From Evansella vedderi (GTDB lineage Bacteria; Bacillota; Bacilli; Bacillales; Salisediminibacteriaceae), in contig NZ_JAUSUG010000006.1 of the NCBI RefSeq assembly GCF_030813435.1, positions 124,001 through 188,000 of the forward strand: a stretch of 64,000 bases of DNA, in the 5' to 3' direction. The notes under the pieces were generated by a model. The model was given only the letters and a program-made list of their open reading frames with translations, searched no databases and was not told the DNA's origin. The position numbers and the translations under genes are program-made. Of the stretch, positions 15,375 to 25,439 are shown in pieces (the stretch's first letter is position 1; each line of letters starts with the position of its first letter).

Positions 15375-17894
15375 ATGTTAGGTTTATTGAAAAAGGTTAT
15401 TGGCGATTCGGATGAAAGGCACATAAAGAAGCTGCAAAAAACAGTGGCTCAAATTGAGGCACTGGCAGATGAAACGAGAAAGCATACGGATGACGGTCTT
15501 CGCAAGAAAACGGAAGAGTTTAAGGAGCGTTATCAAAATGGAGAATCTCTTGAAAAGCTTCTTCCGGAGGCGTTCGCCGTTGTTCGAGAAGGTTCTACCC
15601 GTGCCCTCGGATTAACACATTACCCGGTTCAGCTTATTGGTGGTATTATTCTTCACCATGGCGATATTCCTGAGATGAAAACAGGGGAAGGTAAAACCCT
15701 CGTGGCTACCCTCTCCGTATATTTAAATGCTATCACTGGTAAAGGTGTTCACGTTGTAACGGTGAACGAATACCTTGCTCGTCGTGACGCAGAGGAAATG
15801 GGGAAGTTGTACCAATTCCTTGGTTTAACGGTAGGACTTAACGTTTCCGGCATGTCCAAGGATGAAAAAAGGGATGCCTACAACTGTGATGTTACGTATG
15901 GGACAAACAATGAGTTCGGGTTCGATTACCTCCGTGACAACATGGTGATTTATAAAGAACAAAAGGTACAACGTGACCTTCACTATGCGATTGTGGACGA
16001 GGTTGACTCCATTTTAATTGATGAAGCCCGTACACCGCTTATTATTTCCGGATCCGCGGAAAAATCCACTCAGCTTTATACTGCGGCAAATTCTTTTGTC
16101 CGTATGTTAAAAGAGGAGGAGGATTTCACGTACGATGAGAAAACAAAGAATGTTCAGCTCACAGATGAAGGAGTAAGTAAGGCAGAACGCACCTTCAACA
16201 TTGATAATCTATTTGACTCTGAACATGTACAATTAAACCATCATATCAACCAAGCGTTAAAGGCTTATAAAGTAATGATTCGTGACGAAGACTACGTTGT
16301 CCAAGATGGAGAAGTAGTTATCGTTGACCAATTTACAGGCCGTCTTATGGCTGGACGCCGTTACAGCGACGGGCTTCACCAAGCTATTGAGGCGAAGGAA
16401 GGCTTAGAAATTAAGCGTGAAAGTATGACAATGGCGTCTATTACATTCCAAAACTACTTCCGTATGTATGAGAAGCTAGCGGGGATGACTGGTACAGCCA
16501 AAACAGAGGAAGAGGAATTCCGCAACATTTACAATATGAATGTATATGCTGTTCCTACGAACGAGCCAATAGTTCGTATCGACCAGCCTGACTATATTTA
16601 TAAGACGATGGATGCGAAGTTCCGTTCCATTGTGGAAAAAATCGGTGAGTTATATGAAAAAGGGCAGCCCGTTCTAGTCGGTACTGTAAACGTAGATACG
16701 TCCGAGCTTATTTCCAACATGCTGAAAAAGAAGAAGATTCCACACAATGTTTTAAACGCGAAGAACCATGAGCGTGAAGCGGAAATCATTGAAAATGCTG
16801 GTCAGCAAAAATTTGTAACAATCGCTACGAATATGGCCGGTCGTGGAACAGACATTAAACTGGGACCTGGAGTTAAAGAACTGGGCGGTTTATATGTACT
16901 TGGTACAGAGCGTCATGAAAGTAGACGTATTGATAACCAGCTCCGAGGACGTTCCGGTCGTCAAGGGGACCCAGGGGAATCGCGATTCTACCTTTCCCTA
17001 GAAGACACGTTAATGCGCCGTTTCGGCTCTGACAACATGTCAAAAATGATGGAGCGTCTCGGCATGGATGAGGACCAGCCGATTGAAAGTAAAATGGTTT
17101 CCCGTGCAGTGGAGCAGGCGCAAAAACGAGTGGAGGGTAACAACTTCGATGCCCGTAAGCAGTTATTGCAATACGACGACGTTATGCGTGAGCAACGGGA
17201 CATCATTTATGAGCAACGTAATGAAGTATTAGAATCGGAGAACCTTCGTGATGTTGTGGAAAAAATGATCGAGTCCACGGTCGAACGTCAAGTTTCCTTA
17301 TACACACCTGCAGATGAGGTACCAGAGGACTGGAACCTTCAAGGTATTGTGGATTATATGAACGCGAATGTTCTTAACGATGAGGAAATTGAGTTGAAGG
17401 ACATTAACGGTCTTGAGCCAGAGGAAATATCAGAGCTTATTATGGACCGCGTAACAAAAGAGTATGACCGCCGTGAGCAGGAATTCACACCAGAAAGAAT
17501 GCGTGAATTCGAGAAGGTTATCGTACTACGAACAGTAGATACGAAATGGACGAACCACATTGACCAAATGGAACAATTACGTCAAGGTATCCATTTACGT
17601 GCCTACGGTCAAAATGACCCGTTACGTGAATACAAGTTTGAAGGCTTCGAAATGTTCGAGGAAATGGTTGCTTCCATCGAAGAAGACGTCACTCGCTACG
17701 TCATGAATGCTCAAATTGAATCTAACCTGGAGCGTAAACAGGTAGCAGAAGGAAAAGCGGTCCACAGAAGCACAACCGAAGCAAACCAAGATAAAAAACG
17801 CCGTACACCATACCGCAAGGAAAGCACCGTAGGAAGAAACGACCCATGCCCATGCGGATCCGGCAAAAAATACAAACAGTGCCACGGAAGGTAA
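15375..17894 (+). CDS. secA: SecA, preprotein translocase ATPase
   Basis: SecA (839 aa) drives export of unfolded preproteins through SecYEG using ATP. Visible motifs: Walker A in [11 protein letters not shown] (about 100), [14 protein letters not shown] (about 207), the helicase motif [12 protein letters not shown] (about 490), [13 protein letters not shown] (about 520), and the C-terminal zinc-binding [15 protein letters not shown] used for SecB/phospholipid contacts in the family. AAGGGAGC lies about 9 nt before the ATG. Length matches B. subtilis SecA (841). It precedes prfB as in B. subtilis, but a REP-like copy and a hairpin now separate the two. Confidence 0.97.
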   Translation: MLGLLKKVIGDSDERHIKKLQKTVAQIEALADETRKHTDDGLRKKTEEFKERYQNGESLEKLLPEAFAVVREGSTRALGLTHYPVQLIGGIILHHGDIPEMKTGEGKTLVATLSVYLNAITGKGVHVVTVNEYLARRDAEEMGKLYQFLGLTVGLNVSGMSKDEKRDAYNCDVTYGTNNEFGFDYLRDNMVIYKEQKVQRDLHYAIVDEVDSILIDEARTPLIISGSAEKSTQLYTAANSFVRMLKEEEDFTYDEKTKNVQLTDEGVSKAERTFNIDNLFDSEHVQLNHHINQALKAYKVMIRDEDYVVQDGEVVIVDQFTGRLMAGRRYSDGLHQAIEAKEGLEIKRESMTMASITFQNYFRMYEKLAGMTGTAKTEEEEFRNIYNMNVYAVPTNEPIVRIDQPDYIYKTMDAKFRSIVEKIGELYEKGQPVLVGTVNVDTSELISNMLKKKKIPHNVLNAKNHEREAEIIENAGQQKFVTIATNMAGRGTDIKLGPGVKELGGLYVLGTERHESRRIDNQLRGRSGRQGDPGESRFYLSLEDTLMRRFGSDNMSKMMERLGMDEDQPIESKMVSRAVEQAQKRVEGNNFDARKQLLQYDDVMREQRDIIYEQRNEVLESENLRDVVEKMIESTVERQVSLYTPADEVPEDWNLQGIVDYMNANVLNDEEIELKDINGLEPEEISELIMDRVTKEYDRREQEFTPERMREFEKVIVLRTVDTKWTNHIDQMEQLRQGIHLRAYGQNDPLREYKFEGFEMFEEMVASIEEDVTRYVMNAQIESNLERKQVAEGKAVHRSTTEANQDKKRRTPYRKESTVGRNDPCPCGSGKKYKQCHGR

Positions 17895-17940
17895 AACTTT
17901 AAATAAAGGCTTTGTTCGTAAAGTTTGGTGCTTTTTAAAA

Positions 17941-18076
17941 AAGCTTGGAGAAGCGAAAGGCGGCGACTCCAGCGGGACCTGAGACGCTTCCTTGAGTAGT
18001 TTGCGTCGAGTAATCGCAGACGCAGGACGTGGGCTACCTTTAGGCGTAATTGGTCCGCCTGAAGCGTAGCCAAGCT
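17941..18076. repeat. REP-like repeat, long copy
   Basis: Starts AAGCTTGGAGAAGCGAAAGG, continues with GGCGACTCCAGCGGG, and closes with GTCCGCCTGAAGC and AGCCAAGCT. Outer ends are inverted (AGCTTGG with CCAAGCT). Confidence 0.85.
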
Positions 18077-18136
18077 AAATATTTTCTCATAAAAAACAAT
18101 AATTTTTAGAAAACAGCTTAAATAAAAGAAAGAACG

Positions 18137-18172
18137 AGAAGGCGCTTATAACAAGCACCTTCTCCTTTCTGT
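18137..18172 (+). terminator. Terminator-like hairpin between secA and prfB
   Basis: GAGAAGG/CCTTCTC with GCTT/AAGC above, followed by a weak pyrimidine tract (CTTTCTGTT). Confidence 0.55.
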
Positions 18173-18189
18173 TAAAAAACTTTCTTACT

Positions 18190-18263
18190 TTCCTGCAGGA
18201 GTCGCCGCCTTCCACTCCATCGAGAGGTGAACGGCAACACGAATGTCGTATTTTCAGGGTAGA
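18190..18263. repeat. Truncated REP-like repeat with the TACCCTGAAAATAC module
   Basis: In reverse orientation: CTACCCTGAAAATACGACAT, then a fragment ending GGCGGCGACTCCTGCAGG. The module is shared with 37187-37236 and 63388-63436. Confidence 0.65.
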
Positions 18264-18304
18264 GATGTAAAAAAATAGTTACAAAATTATATGAGGTGAA
18301 GGTA

Positions 18305-19406
18305 ATGGAACTAGTAGAGATAAAGAATGAATTGGCTTCAATGGCAAAACGATTAACAGCATTTAGGGGGTCTCTTTGACTTAGAAGAGAAGGAGACACG
18401 AATTGCTGAATTAGAAGATTTAATGTCCGACCCTTCTTTTTGGGATAATCAAGAGCAAGCCCAAAAGGTTATTTCTGAAAACAATGCCTTAAAGGCATCA
18501 GTCAATACGTACCGGGAATTAGAGTCTACCCATGAAGATTTAGAAGTGTCTTATGAGCTTGTAAAAGAAGAAGGGGATAAGGAGCTTGCAGACGAACTAC
18601 TCGCTGGAGTGAAGGAGCTGCAAAAAAAGCTGAATGATTTCGAACTTCAGTTACTTTTAAGCGAGCCATATGATAAAAACAATGCCATCCTTGAACTGCA
18701 TCCAGGTGCAGGGGGGACCGAATCCCAAGACTGGGCTTCCATGCTTCTTCGTATGTACACTCGCTGGGCAGAGGATAAGGGCTTTAAAGTGGAAACGTTG
18801 GATTACCTTCCTGGTGATGAAGCAGGAGTAAAAAGTGTTACCTTATTGATTACCGGACACAATGCTTACGGATACTTGAAGGCGGAAAAAGGGGTACATC
18901 GTCTTGTGCGAATTTCCCCATTCGACTCCTCAGGACGTCGTCATACATCCTTCGTATCCTGTGAGGTTATGCCGGAACTCGATGAGAATGTGGAAATTGA
19001 AATTTCTCCAGACCAGCTAAAAATTGATACGTACCGTGCTAGCGGGGCTGGTGGTCAGCACATCAATACAACGGACTCGGCAGTAAGGATTACCCACATT
19101 CCAACGAACACCGTGGTCACGTGCCAATCGGAACGATCTCAGATTAAAAACCGGGAAAAAGCCATGAAAATGTTGAAGGCGAAATTATTCCAGCTGGAGC
19201 TCGAAAAGCAAAAGGCAGAATTAGATGAAATTCGCGGGGAGCAGTCCGATATCGGCTGGGGAAGTCAAATTCGTTCCTACGTATTCCACCCGTATAATAT
19301 GGTAAAGGACCACCGAACCAATTATGAAACGGGTAACACCCAATCGGTTATGGACGGCGAATTAGATCCGTTTATCGATGCATATTTACGTTCACAAATT
19401 AAATAA
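18305..19406 (+). CDS. prfB: Peptide chain release factor 2 (programmed +1 frameshift)
   Basis: RF2 releases finished proteins at UGA and UAA. The ATG at 18305 opens 24 codons ending in an in-frame TGA (18377-18379); the ribosome shifts +1 at CTT-TGA-C and continues from GAC (18378) to 19406, giving 366 residues, the length of B. subtilis RF2. The methylated GGQ motif is in [15 protein letters not shown], and the stop-codon reading domain precedes it. A good ribosome binding site (GAGGTGAAGGTA) precedes the ATG. The frameshift makes synthesis autoregulatory: scarce RF2 favours the shift. Confidence 0.95.
18361..18380 (+). promoter_or_regulatory. RF2 autoregulatory frameshift site
   Basis: AGGGGG (internal Shine-Dalgarno) is followed by TCT CTT TGA C. 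This is the conserved prfB recoding signal; slip occurs at CTT when RF2 is limiting. Confidence 0.95.
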
Positions 19407-19415
19407 ATGAGTTAG

Positions 19416-19450
19416 ATACCACACCTTCTAACGGCGGTGTGGTATTTTTC
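19416..19450 (+). terminator. Terminator after prfB
   Basis: ATACCACACC pairs with GGTGTGGTAT, followed by TTTTC. Confidence 0.85.
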
Positions 19451-19498
19451 TTTTTTGGGAAAAAAATTAGACGTGCTGCTTTTAGTCGAATTTTATCG

Positions 19499-19598
19499 AA
19501 TCGCACATAGAGGCTGCATAATCGCACATAGAAACAGGAAAATCGCACATAGAAGCTGAAGAACCGCACATATGAGCTGCAGAATCGCACATACAAAC
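19499..19598. repeat. Tandem array C: five 21-bp units
   Basis: The unit core AATCGCACATA recurs every 21 bp (19499, 19520, 19541, 19562, 19583), with a variable tail of about ten bases such as GAAGCTGAAG. Confidence 0.9.
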
Positions 19599-19860
19599 AA
19601 AAACCAACTTCGAACTTCTTATTTTTGCTACCATATCACCTCGTTAAAGCGTTAATTTACTGGCATTTACAGACAAAATAGGGTGGTGTTATACTACGTA
19701 AGGTTGTCCGAGATGTACTTTTACCCTAATAAAAAATTATTTCCCGATTAAAACTTAGATAAATGTTGAAATTATAACTAACTATTATTAAAGGTAACGG
19801 GTAACTGTTCAACATCTTTGCGCTTCTGTACATATTTTTTAAGGAAACAGGTGATCCTTT

Positions 19861-20757
19861 ATGATGAAAGAAATATCCCGACGAATGGAAAGGGAACCAT
19901 TAAGTCCTATGCAGAGAATCGTTTTTGAATTTGGACATGTTCTCGTTGGATCCGCCATTGTAGCCATAGCTTTTAATATATTCCTGCTTCCGAATCAAAT
20001 TGCTTCCGGCGGGGTTTCTGGTATTTCCACGATTTTTCGTTTTGCATTTGGTTTTGAGCCTGCTTATACGCAATGGGCATTTAATATTCCCTTATTTTTT
20101 GCAGGAGTTCTCTTACTTGGGGGAAGCCTGGTAGGCAGTATTATGTACGGCTTGAAAACATTAGTGGGAACCATTTTTCTCCCATTCGTTGTATTTTTAA
20201 CAAGAGATTTTGAACCGGCAACTTCAGATCCTTTACTTGCTGCCATCTTCGGTGGTATCGGAGTTGGACTAGGGTTAGGAATCGTATTTAGGTCAAATTC
20301 CTCTACAGGAGGAACGGACTTAGCGGCACAAATCATTAACAAATATACGGGCCTGTCGTTAGGGGCTTGTATCTTTATCATGGATGGTATGGTCGTTGCC
20401 GCATCAGGATTTGTGTTTGGTTTTGAGTATGCTTTATATGCTCTTATAGGTTTATTTACAACTGGTAAGGTGATAGACCTTGTTCAAAGTGGGTTAGGCT
20501 ACTCGAAAATGGCCATTATCATTTCTGATTATGAGGAAGAAATGAAGCAGGGCATCCTTACAAAGGTAGACCGTGGTGTGACGAAGCTGGTTGGCTACGG
20601 TGGATACACCAATCATGAGAGGCCAGTGCTTATGTGTGTCGTAGGGAGAAATGAAGTCACAAAATTGACACAAATAGTCAAAACCATTGACCCGACAGCG
20701 TTTGTCATAGTTAGTAACGCTTCTGAAGTACTTGGGAAAGGTTTCAAAAGTAAGTAA
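19861..20757 (+). CDS. yvjA: YitT-family membrane protein, YvjA-like
   Basis: A 298-residue protein with five or six hydrophobic helices over residues 20-215 (the YitT/DUF161 membrane part; note NIFLLPNQIASGGVSGIS and SNSSTGGTDLAAQII) and a soluble C-terminal DUF2179 domain of about 80 residues. AGGTGA precedes the start; two consecutive ATG codons leave a one-codon doubt. Position between prfB and cccB is the B. subtilis position of yvjA. The family's biochemical role is not established, so only membrane location can be claimed. Confidence 0.88.
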   Translation: MMKEISRRMEREPLSPMQRIVFEFGHVLVGSAIVAIAFNIFLLPNQIASGGVSGISTIFRFAFGFEPAYTQWAFNIPLFFAGVLLLGGSLVGSIMYGLKTLVGTIFLPFVVFLTRDFEPATSDPLLAAIFGGIGVGLGLGIVFRSNSSTGGTDLAAQIINKYTGLSLGACIFIMDGMVVAASGFVFGFEYALYALIGLFTTGKVIDLVQSGLGYSKMAIIISDYEEEMKQGILTKVDRGVTKLVGYGGYTNHERPVLMCVVGRNEVTKLTQIVKTIDPTAFVIVSNASEVLGKGFKSK

Positions 20758-20829
20758 TTAGGTTATAATGGCATAGGGAGTTTAGCAAAACTTACCAATA
20801 TCAAAAGGAAATTTGAGGAGGTAAACAAA

Positions 20830-21183
20830 ATGAAAAAGTTGCTAGTTGCAATGTTGGGGGCAGTGCTACTACTAGGAGCTTGTGGTGGCAACGGGGACGA
20901 GCCTGAAGCACCAGTGGATGATACTACTGACACAGAGGAAACTGCTGGAGGAGACGACGTTGAACTTACCTATGACGCTTCCAATGGTGAAGCCGTATAC
21001 CAAGGCCGTTGTGCCGGCTGTCACGGTGGAACCTTTGAAGGGGCCTCTGCACCTGGTATCATAGGACTTTCCTATGAAGAAATTATGACAGCAATTGAAA
21101 CAGGACCAGGAACAATGCCACCGGACTTAGTTACAGGCGAGGACGCAACAGATGTAGCCGCATGGATTGCAGACAATAACTAA
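20830..21183 (+). CDS. cccB: Cytochrome c-551, membrane-anchored lipoprotein
   Basis: A 117-residue c-type cytochrome that shuttles electrons at the outer face of the membrane. It begins with a lipoprotein signal peptide ending in the lipobox LLGAC (lipidated Cys about residue 18), then an acidic Asp/Glu/Thr linker (residues 25-55). The haem-binding CAGCH and the axial methionine in GTMPPDL complete a single-haem domain. GAGGAGG precedes the ATG. It follows yvjA by 72 nt and has its own terminator. Lgt, encoded at 38738, would lipidate it. Confidence 0.93.
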   Translation: MKKLLVAMLGAVLLLGACGGNGDEPEAPVDDTTDTEETAGGDDVELTYDASNGEAVYQGRCAGCHGGTFEGASAPGIIGLSYEEIMTAIETGPGTMPPDLVTGEDATDVAAWIADNN

Positions 21184-21204
21184 TATACTTAAGAAAACAA
21201 CAAT

Positions 21205-21252
21205 GAAGCAGTGCTTAGCTTTTTTTTGAAAAAGCGAGCACTGCTTTTTTTA
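21205..21252 (+). terminator. Terminator after cccB
   Basis: AGCAGTGCT pairs with AGCACTGCT, with GCTTTTT/AAAAAGC above it, followed by seven T. Confidence 0.9.
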
Positions 21253-21280
21253 TGGATCCAGTTTTTGTTATCTTTTTTAT

Positions 21281-21409
21281 AAGCTTGGAGAAGGGGAAAG
21301 CGGCGACTCGAGCGGGAAAAGCAACATTCTTTTCTTGCGTCGAGTAATCGCAGACGCAGATGTTGGCTGTCTTTAAGCGTCATTGGTCCGCCTGTAGCAT
21401 ATCCAAGCC
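21281..21409. repeat. REP-like repeat, long copy
   Basis: AAGCTTGGAGAAGGGGAAAG at the left, ATCCAAGCC at the right, with GGCGACTC near the left and GTCCGCCTGTAGC near the right. Confidence 0.85.
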
Positions 21410-21795
21410 AATTTATTGTTAGAAAACAGCCAATATTGAAATAACCAGTAAATAAAAAGAATCTCCCAACAAAATTTACCAAAACATTACAATAAAGGTT
21501 ATAATATCTTAACTTTGAAATGAAATTGTAAAATAAATTCCCTTAACTAGTTATTTAATGATGTTATAATGTTGTATAGTGAAAGAAATATGTAGAAATT
21601 TAGCATACTTCATATTTTCTTTACATTTATCTGACAATATCATACATAGGAGTACAAGTATATACTCCTTATCTTTGAATCTGACAAATAAATACGGAAA
21701 TTTAAGTAGTAGGATATAAAAATAAAAGTTACTAGCAATCACAACACCTTATTAGTCGAACATCTTTGGAAAACAAAAATTAGGAAGTGATGTAA
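21410..21795. other. AT-rich region upstream of ftsE
   Basis: No gene. A small hairpin GGAGT/ACTCC (21649-21668) is present, and TATAAT-like stretches occur near 21500 and 21564, so one or more ftsE promoters are likely, but none has a convincing -35. Confidence 0.4.
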
Positions 21796-22482
21796 TTGAT
21801 ATCAATGAAGGAAGTTTGGAAAAAATATCCAAATGGCGTAATGGCTGTTAACGGTATAGATATTGAAATTGAAAAAGGGGAATTTGTTTATGTTGTTGGG
21901 CCAAGTGGTGCCGGTAAATCTACCTTTATTAAGCTAATGTATCGTGAAGAAAAACCAACCCGGGGAGACATCCTTATCGGTGGCAAGAATTTGGCGAAGA
22001 TTAAGGAGCGTCAAATTCCGTTAATTCGCAGAAATATGGGAGTAATCTTCCAGGACTTTAAATTACTTCCGTCCCTATCAGTCTATGAAAATGTGGCCTT
22101 TGCCATGGAAGTAATTGAAGAAAGTAAAGCCAATATTCGTCGCAGAGTAATGAATGTATTAGAGATTGTTGGCCTGAAAAATAAAGCTCGTTTTTATCCC
22201 CATGAGATTTCTGGTGGGGAGCAGCAGCGTGTTTCCATTGCTCGCGCAATTGTAAACAATCCATCTGTTTTAATAGCGGACGAGCCTACAGGAAATCTTG
22301 ACCCAGATACATCCTGGGAAATTATGAACATCTTAGAGGATATTAATAACCGTGGAACAACAATTGTTATGGCAACCCACAATAAAGAAATTGTAAACAC
22401 AATCCGTAAACGGGTTATTGCCATTGAAGGCGGCAGGATCGTCCGTGATGAAGCAAAGGGGGATTACGGCTATGAAAAGTAG
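21796..22482 (+). CDS. ftsE: FtsE, ATPase of the FtsEX complex
   Basis: FtsE (228 aa) is the cytoplasmic ABC ATPase that, with FtsX, switches on peptidoglycan hydrolases during growth or division. Walker A is GPSGAGKST (near 36), the signature [14 protein letters not shown] (near 140), and Walker [10 protein letters not shown]. The start is TTG with AGGAAG 8 nt upstream; the [14 protein letters not shown] start agrees with the family. It overlaps ftsX by 11 nt. Confidence 0.95.
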   Translation: MISMKEVWKKYPNGVMAVNGIDIEIEKGEFVYVVGPSGAGKSTFIKLMYREEKPTRGDILIGGKNLAKIKERQIPLIRRNMGVIFQDFKLLPSLSVYENVAFAMEVIEESKANIRRRVMNVLEIVGLKNKARFYPHEISGGEQQRVSIARAIVNNPSVLIADEPTGNLDPDTSWEIMNILEDINNRGTTIVMATHNKEIVNTIRKRVIAIEGGRIVRDEAKGDYGYEK

Positions 22483-23365
22483 AACCCTCGTACGCCACGT
22501 TAAAGAGGGCGGGAAAAACCTTATCCGTAACGGTTGGATGACATTTGCTTCCATTAGTGCCGTAACGGTTATGTTACTTGTTGTAGGAGCTTTCCTCCTC
22601 CTAATTATGAATGTTAATCACTTTGCTACCTCCTTAGAAGAAGATGTAGAGGTACGAGTTTTCATAGATTTAATTGCAACGGAAGAAAATCAGGATGAAT
22701 TATACTCTCAAATAGAAAGCATTGAAGGAGTAGATTCCATTCAATTTGTACCAAAAGACGAAGGATTAGATTCTTTAATAGCTAGTTTAGGAGAACAGGG
22801 AGATATCTTTGAAACATTAAGGGATGAAAATCCATTAAATGATGTTTTTGTTGTACAGGCTGAAAATCCAGCGGAAACGGAAATCCTTGCTAATGAAATA
22901 GTGGATTTACCCTATGTTGACACAGTGGAATACGGAAGAGACATTTTTGAACAGCTATTTGCTGCAACTGACTTTGTTCGTAACGTTGGTTTGGCTTTAA
23001 TCTTAGGATTAATGTTTACGGCCATGTTCTTAATTGCAAATACAATAAAGCTTACGATCATTGCTAGAAAGCGAGAGATTCAGATTATGAAGTTAGTAGG
23101 GGCAACGAACGGGTTCATACGTTGGCCATTCTTCGTGGAAGGTCTTTTACTGGGTGTTCTTGGAGCGATTATTCCAATTGTGATACTTTCCTACAGCTAT
23201 CGAAGCTTCTATGGAAGTATGGGAGAACAAACAGGACTCGACTTCTTTACTTTCCTAACGCCTAATCCAATACTAATGCAAATGACAGGCCTGTTGCTTG
23301 CCATTGGGGCCTTTGTAGGTGTTTGGGGAAGCATGATGAGCGTAAGAAAATTCTTGAAGATTTAA
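22472..23365 (+). CDS. ftsX: FtsX, membrane subunit of FtsEX
   Basis: FtsX (297 aa) passes the FtsE ATPase signal through the membrane to cell-wall hydrolases outside. It has a first helix near residues 22-45, an extracellular loop of about 110 residues (VRVFIDLIATEENQ to EYGRDIF) and three C-terminal helices. The ATG inside the end of ftsE is preferred (GGGGG 9 nt upstream), not the longer upstream frame. The loop is the expected contact site for the hydrolase encoded next. Confidence 0.93.
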   Translation: MKSRTLVRHVKEGGKNLIRNGWMTFASISAVTVMLLVVGAFLLLIMNVNHFATSLEEDVEVRVFIDLIATEENQDELYSQIESIEGVDSIQFVPKDEGLDSLIASLGEQGDIFETLRDENPLNDVFVVQAENPAETEILANEIVDLPYVDTVEYGRDIFEQLFAATDFVRNVGLALILGLMFTAMFLIANTIKLTIIARKREIQIMKLVGATNGFIRWPFFVEGLLLGVLGAIIPIVILSYSYRSFYGSMGEQTGLDFFTFLTPNPILMQMTGLLLAIGAFVGVWGSMMSVRKFLKI

Positions 23366-23447
23366 TTTTAAATTGGAGTAAACCATGTCGGAAAATGTAT
23401 TTCCGAGGAAATAAAACAACAGTTGTGGCAGAGGAGGTTATTTTTTA

Positions 23448-24812
23448 ATGGACAGAAGAATTATTTTAGTATGCTTAGCATTACTATTAACTTTTTCCAC
23501 TTTTATCGGGACAAATCCGTTCTCTGTTGCAGAGGCGAATACAGGGGAAGAGTTAAAGGAAGAGATAAGATCCAATCAAGAACAGCAAGGGGAATTAGAA
23601 GGCGAAGCAGAAGAAACACATGAACAAATCCAGAAAGTGGAATCGGAAATTCAAGAGGCTGCCGCAGAGATTCGCAGATTAGATGAAGAGACGGCACGTA
23701 CGAACGCTGCTATTGATGAGCAACAGGATGAAATAGATGGAACGAAAGAACGAATCGATATACTTCATGAAGAAATAATAGAGTTAGAGGAAAGAATTGC
23801 TCAACGGGATGAATTATTGAAGGACCGGGTCCGTCATATGTATCAGAACGGCGGGGTTATTAATTTTATTGAGGTTGTATTAGGGGCACAAAACTTTGGT
23901 GACTTAATCGAAAGAATTTCTGCCTTAAATACGATTGCTGTACAGGATAGAAACATTTTAGAACAGCATATTGCTGATAAAGAAGCATTAGAAATTGCTA
24001 AGGAGCAATTGGAAATAGAGTTAACGAGTTTAGAAGAGCAAATGGCAGAGTTGGAAGCACTGCGTGCTCAATTAGATGAACAGCGTCAGGAAAAAGACCG
24101 TCTTTTACAGCAGCTAGAAGAAAGACAAATTTCTTTAGAAGACTATTTAGTTAGTATTGAAGAGGAACAAGCTATTCTGAGAGCACAGGAAGCGGCTGTG
24201 AAGGCAGAATTAGAGCGTTGGGAAGAAGAGCAACGCCGCTTAGAAGAGGAACGAAAGCGTCAAGAGGAAGAGAGGAAACGTCAGGAGGAAGAGGAACGTA
24301 AACGTCAGGAAGAAGCAGCAAGAGCTTCATCCGGTTCAAATTCAAATAACAACAACAGTTCCCCTTCCTCTACACAATCTACACAAGCAACTGCCCCAAC
24401 TGATAATGGCTCAGGTATTTTAATGAGACCAGCAACGGGAAGGATTACTTCTGGTTATGGCATGCGTTGGGGGAGAATGCACCATGGTATTGATATTGGA
24501 CAAGGTGGTCGATCTAACGTACCGATCGTAGCTGCAGAGTCAGGAACAGTTACATTTGCTGGTTGGATGAATGGATATGGAAATACGATCCTCATTACTC
24601 ATGTTATTGAGGGAAGACAAATTACTACCTTATATGCACATTTGGATTCCTTCAATGTATCCAATGGAAATCGAGTGAATCGAGGACAACAAATCGGTAT
24701 TATGGGGAACACGGGTCAATCTACTGGACCTCACCTTCATTTCGAGGTTCATGAAGGGGATTGGAATGGTGCGAAATCAAATTCCGTTGACCCGATGAAT
24801 TATATTAACTAG
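23448..24812 (+). CDS. Secreted coiled-coil M23 peptidoglycan hydrolase (EnvC/PcsB-like)
   Basis: A 454-residue exported protein. A signal peptide occupies residues 1-30 (ending SVAEA). A long coiled coil follows (about 35-290, very rich in Glu, Gln and Arg), then a Ser/Asn/Thr linker and a C-terminal LytM/M23 domain. Zinc ligands are visible as HHGIDIG (HxxxD) and GPHLHFE (HxH), with TLYAHLD between, so the domain looks catalytically intact. GCAGAGGAGG precedes the ATG. It lies 82 nt after ftsX and probably belongs to the same operon. By analogy with EnvC and PcsB it is the FtsEX-regulated partner; that link is inferred from position and architecture. Confidence 0.88.
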   Translation: MDRRIILVCLALLLTFSTFIGTNPFSVAEANTGEELKEEIRSNQEQQGELEGEAEETHEQIQKVESEIQEAAAEIRRLDEETARTNAAIDEQQDEIDGTKERIDILHEEIIELEERIAQRDELLKDRVRHMYQNGGVINFIEVVLGAQNFGDLIERISALNTIAVQDRNILEQHIADKEALEIAKEQLEIELTSLEEQMAELEALRAQLDEQRQEKDRLLQQLEERQISLEDYLVSIEEEQAILRAQEAAVKAELERWEEEQRRLEEERKRQEEERKRQEEEERKRQEEAARASSGSNSNNNNSSPSSTQSTQATAPTDNGSGILMRPATGRITSGYGMRWGRMHHGIDIGQGGRSNVPIVAAESGTVTFAGWMNGYGNTILITHVIEGRQITTLYAHLDSFNVSNGNRVNRGQQIGIMGNTGQSTGPHLHFEVHEGDWNGAKSNSVDPMNYIN

Positions 24813-24842
24813 AACATGACTATATTATTATAAAAATTATTG

Positions 24843-24888
24843 GGACACCTTTATCTATGGATCATACATAAATAAGGTGTCTTTTTTA
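24843..24888 (+). terminator. Terminator after the M23 hydrolase gene
   Basis: GACACCTTTAT pairs with ATAAGGTGTC, followed by six T. Confidence 0.85.
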
Positions 24889-25046
24889 TTCACCTCATCA
24901 TTTTTAGGTGGAAAAATTTAAGGAACTCGAATATGAATGAAGAGCAACTAAACATGTTCTTAAAACAGTTTAAGGGACGCAAATAATAGTGAGGAGGAGT
25001 TAAATGCGTTCCTAGAATAGTTTAAGTACGCAAATAGACCTGAGGA

Positions 25047-25166
25047 AGGGCAAAATGTGGTGACTCCAGTGGAAAGAGCATCATGGTCTTCCTTCAACGA
25101 GTAATTGCAAACACAGGACTTGGGCTGCCTTTAGGTGTAATTGGTCCCCAGGTAGTTTATCCAAGA
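25047..25166. repeat. REP-like repeat, degenerate long copy
   Basis: GTGGTGACTCCAGTGG, a central TTTAGGTGTAATTGGTCCCC and a final TATCCAAG are recognisable. The preceding 100 nt (24930-25040) hold two degenerate peptide-coding stretches but no gene. Confidence 0.65.
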
Positions 25167-25439
25167 TACACTATTTAAGAAAACAGTCTTCAGCTAAAAC
25201 TAAATTTTCCAGGCATGTACTCATAATCTATAAGAGAAAGCATATAATAAGCCAAGTTTTTCTAATAAAGATTTAAGGGAAGATGTTTCTTTTATGCACT
25301 ATTTTTTGATATGATGATAATTAATACGTGTTATGTAGAAACGATTCCCCTATCCTTTATGGAGAGATGGAATTTATGGAACCACTATATGATTTTTTTC
25401 AGCTAGAAAAAGATAAGAGAGGATTAAAGAGGTGAGACG

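Noticed and set aside
19399-19596. Minus-strand reading frame with a heptapeptide repeat (YVRF pattern)
   Set aside because: It is a by-product of the 21-bp array, whose period is a multiple of three. It has no ribosome binding site and runs into the prfB terminator.
23820-23833. ACCGGGTC core inside the M23 hydrolase gene
   Set aside because: It lacks the flanking GTCAC/GTGAC arms and is explained by the codons for Asp-Arg-Val-Arg.
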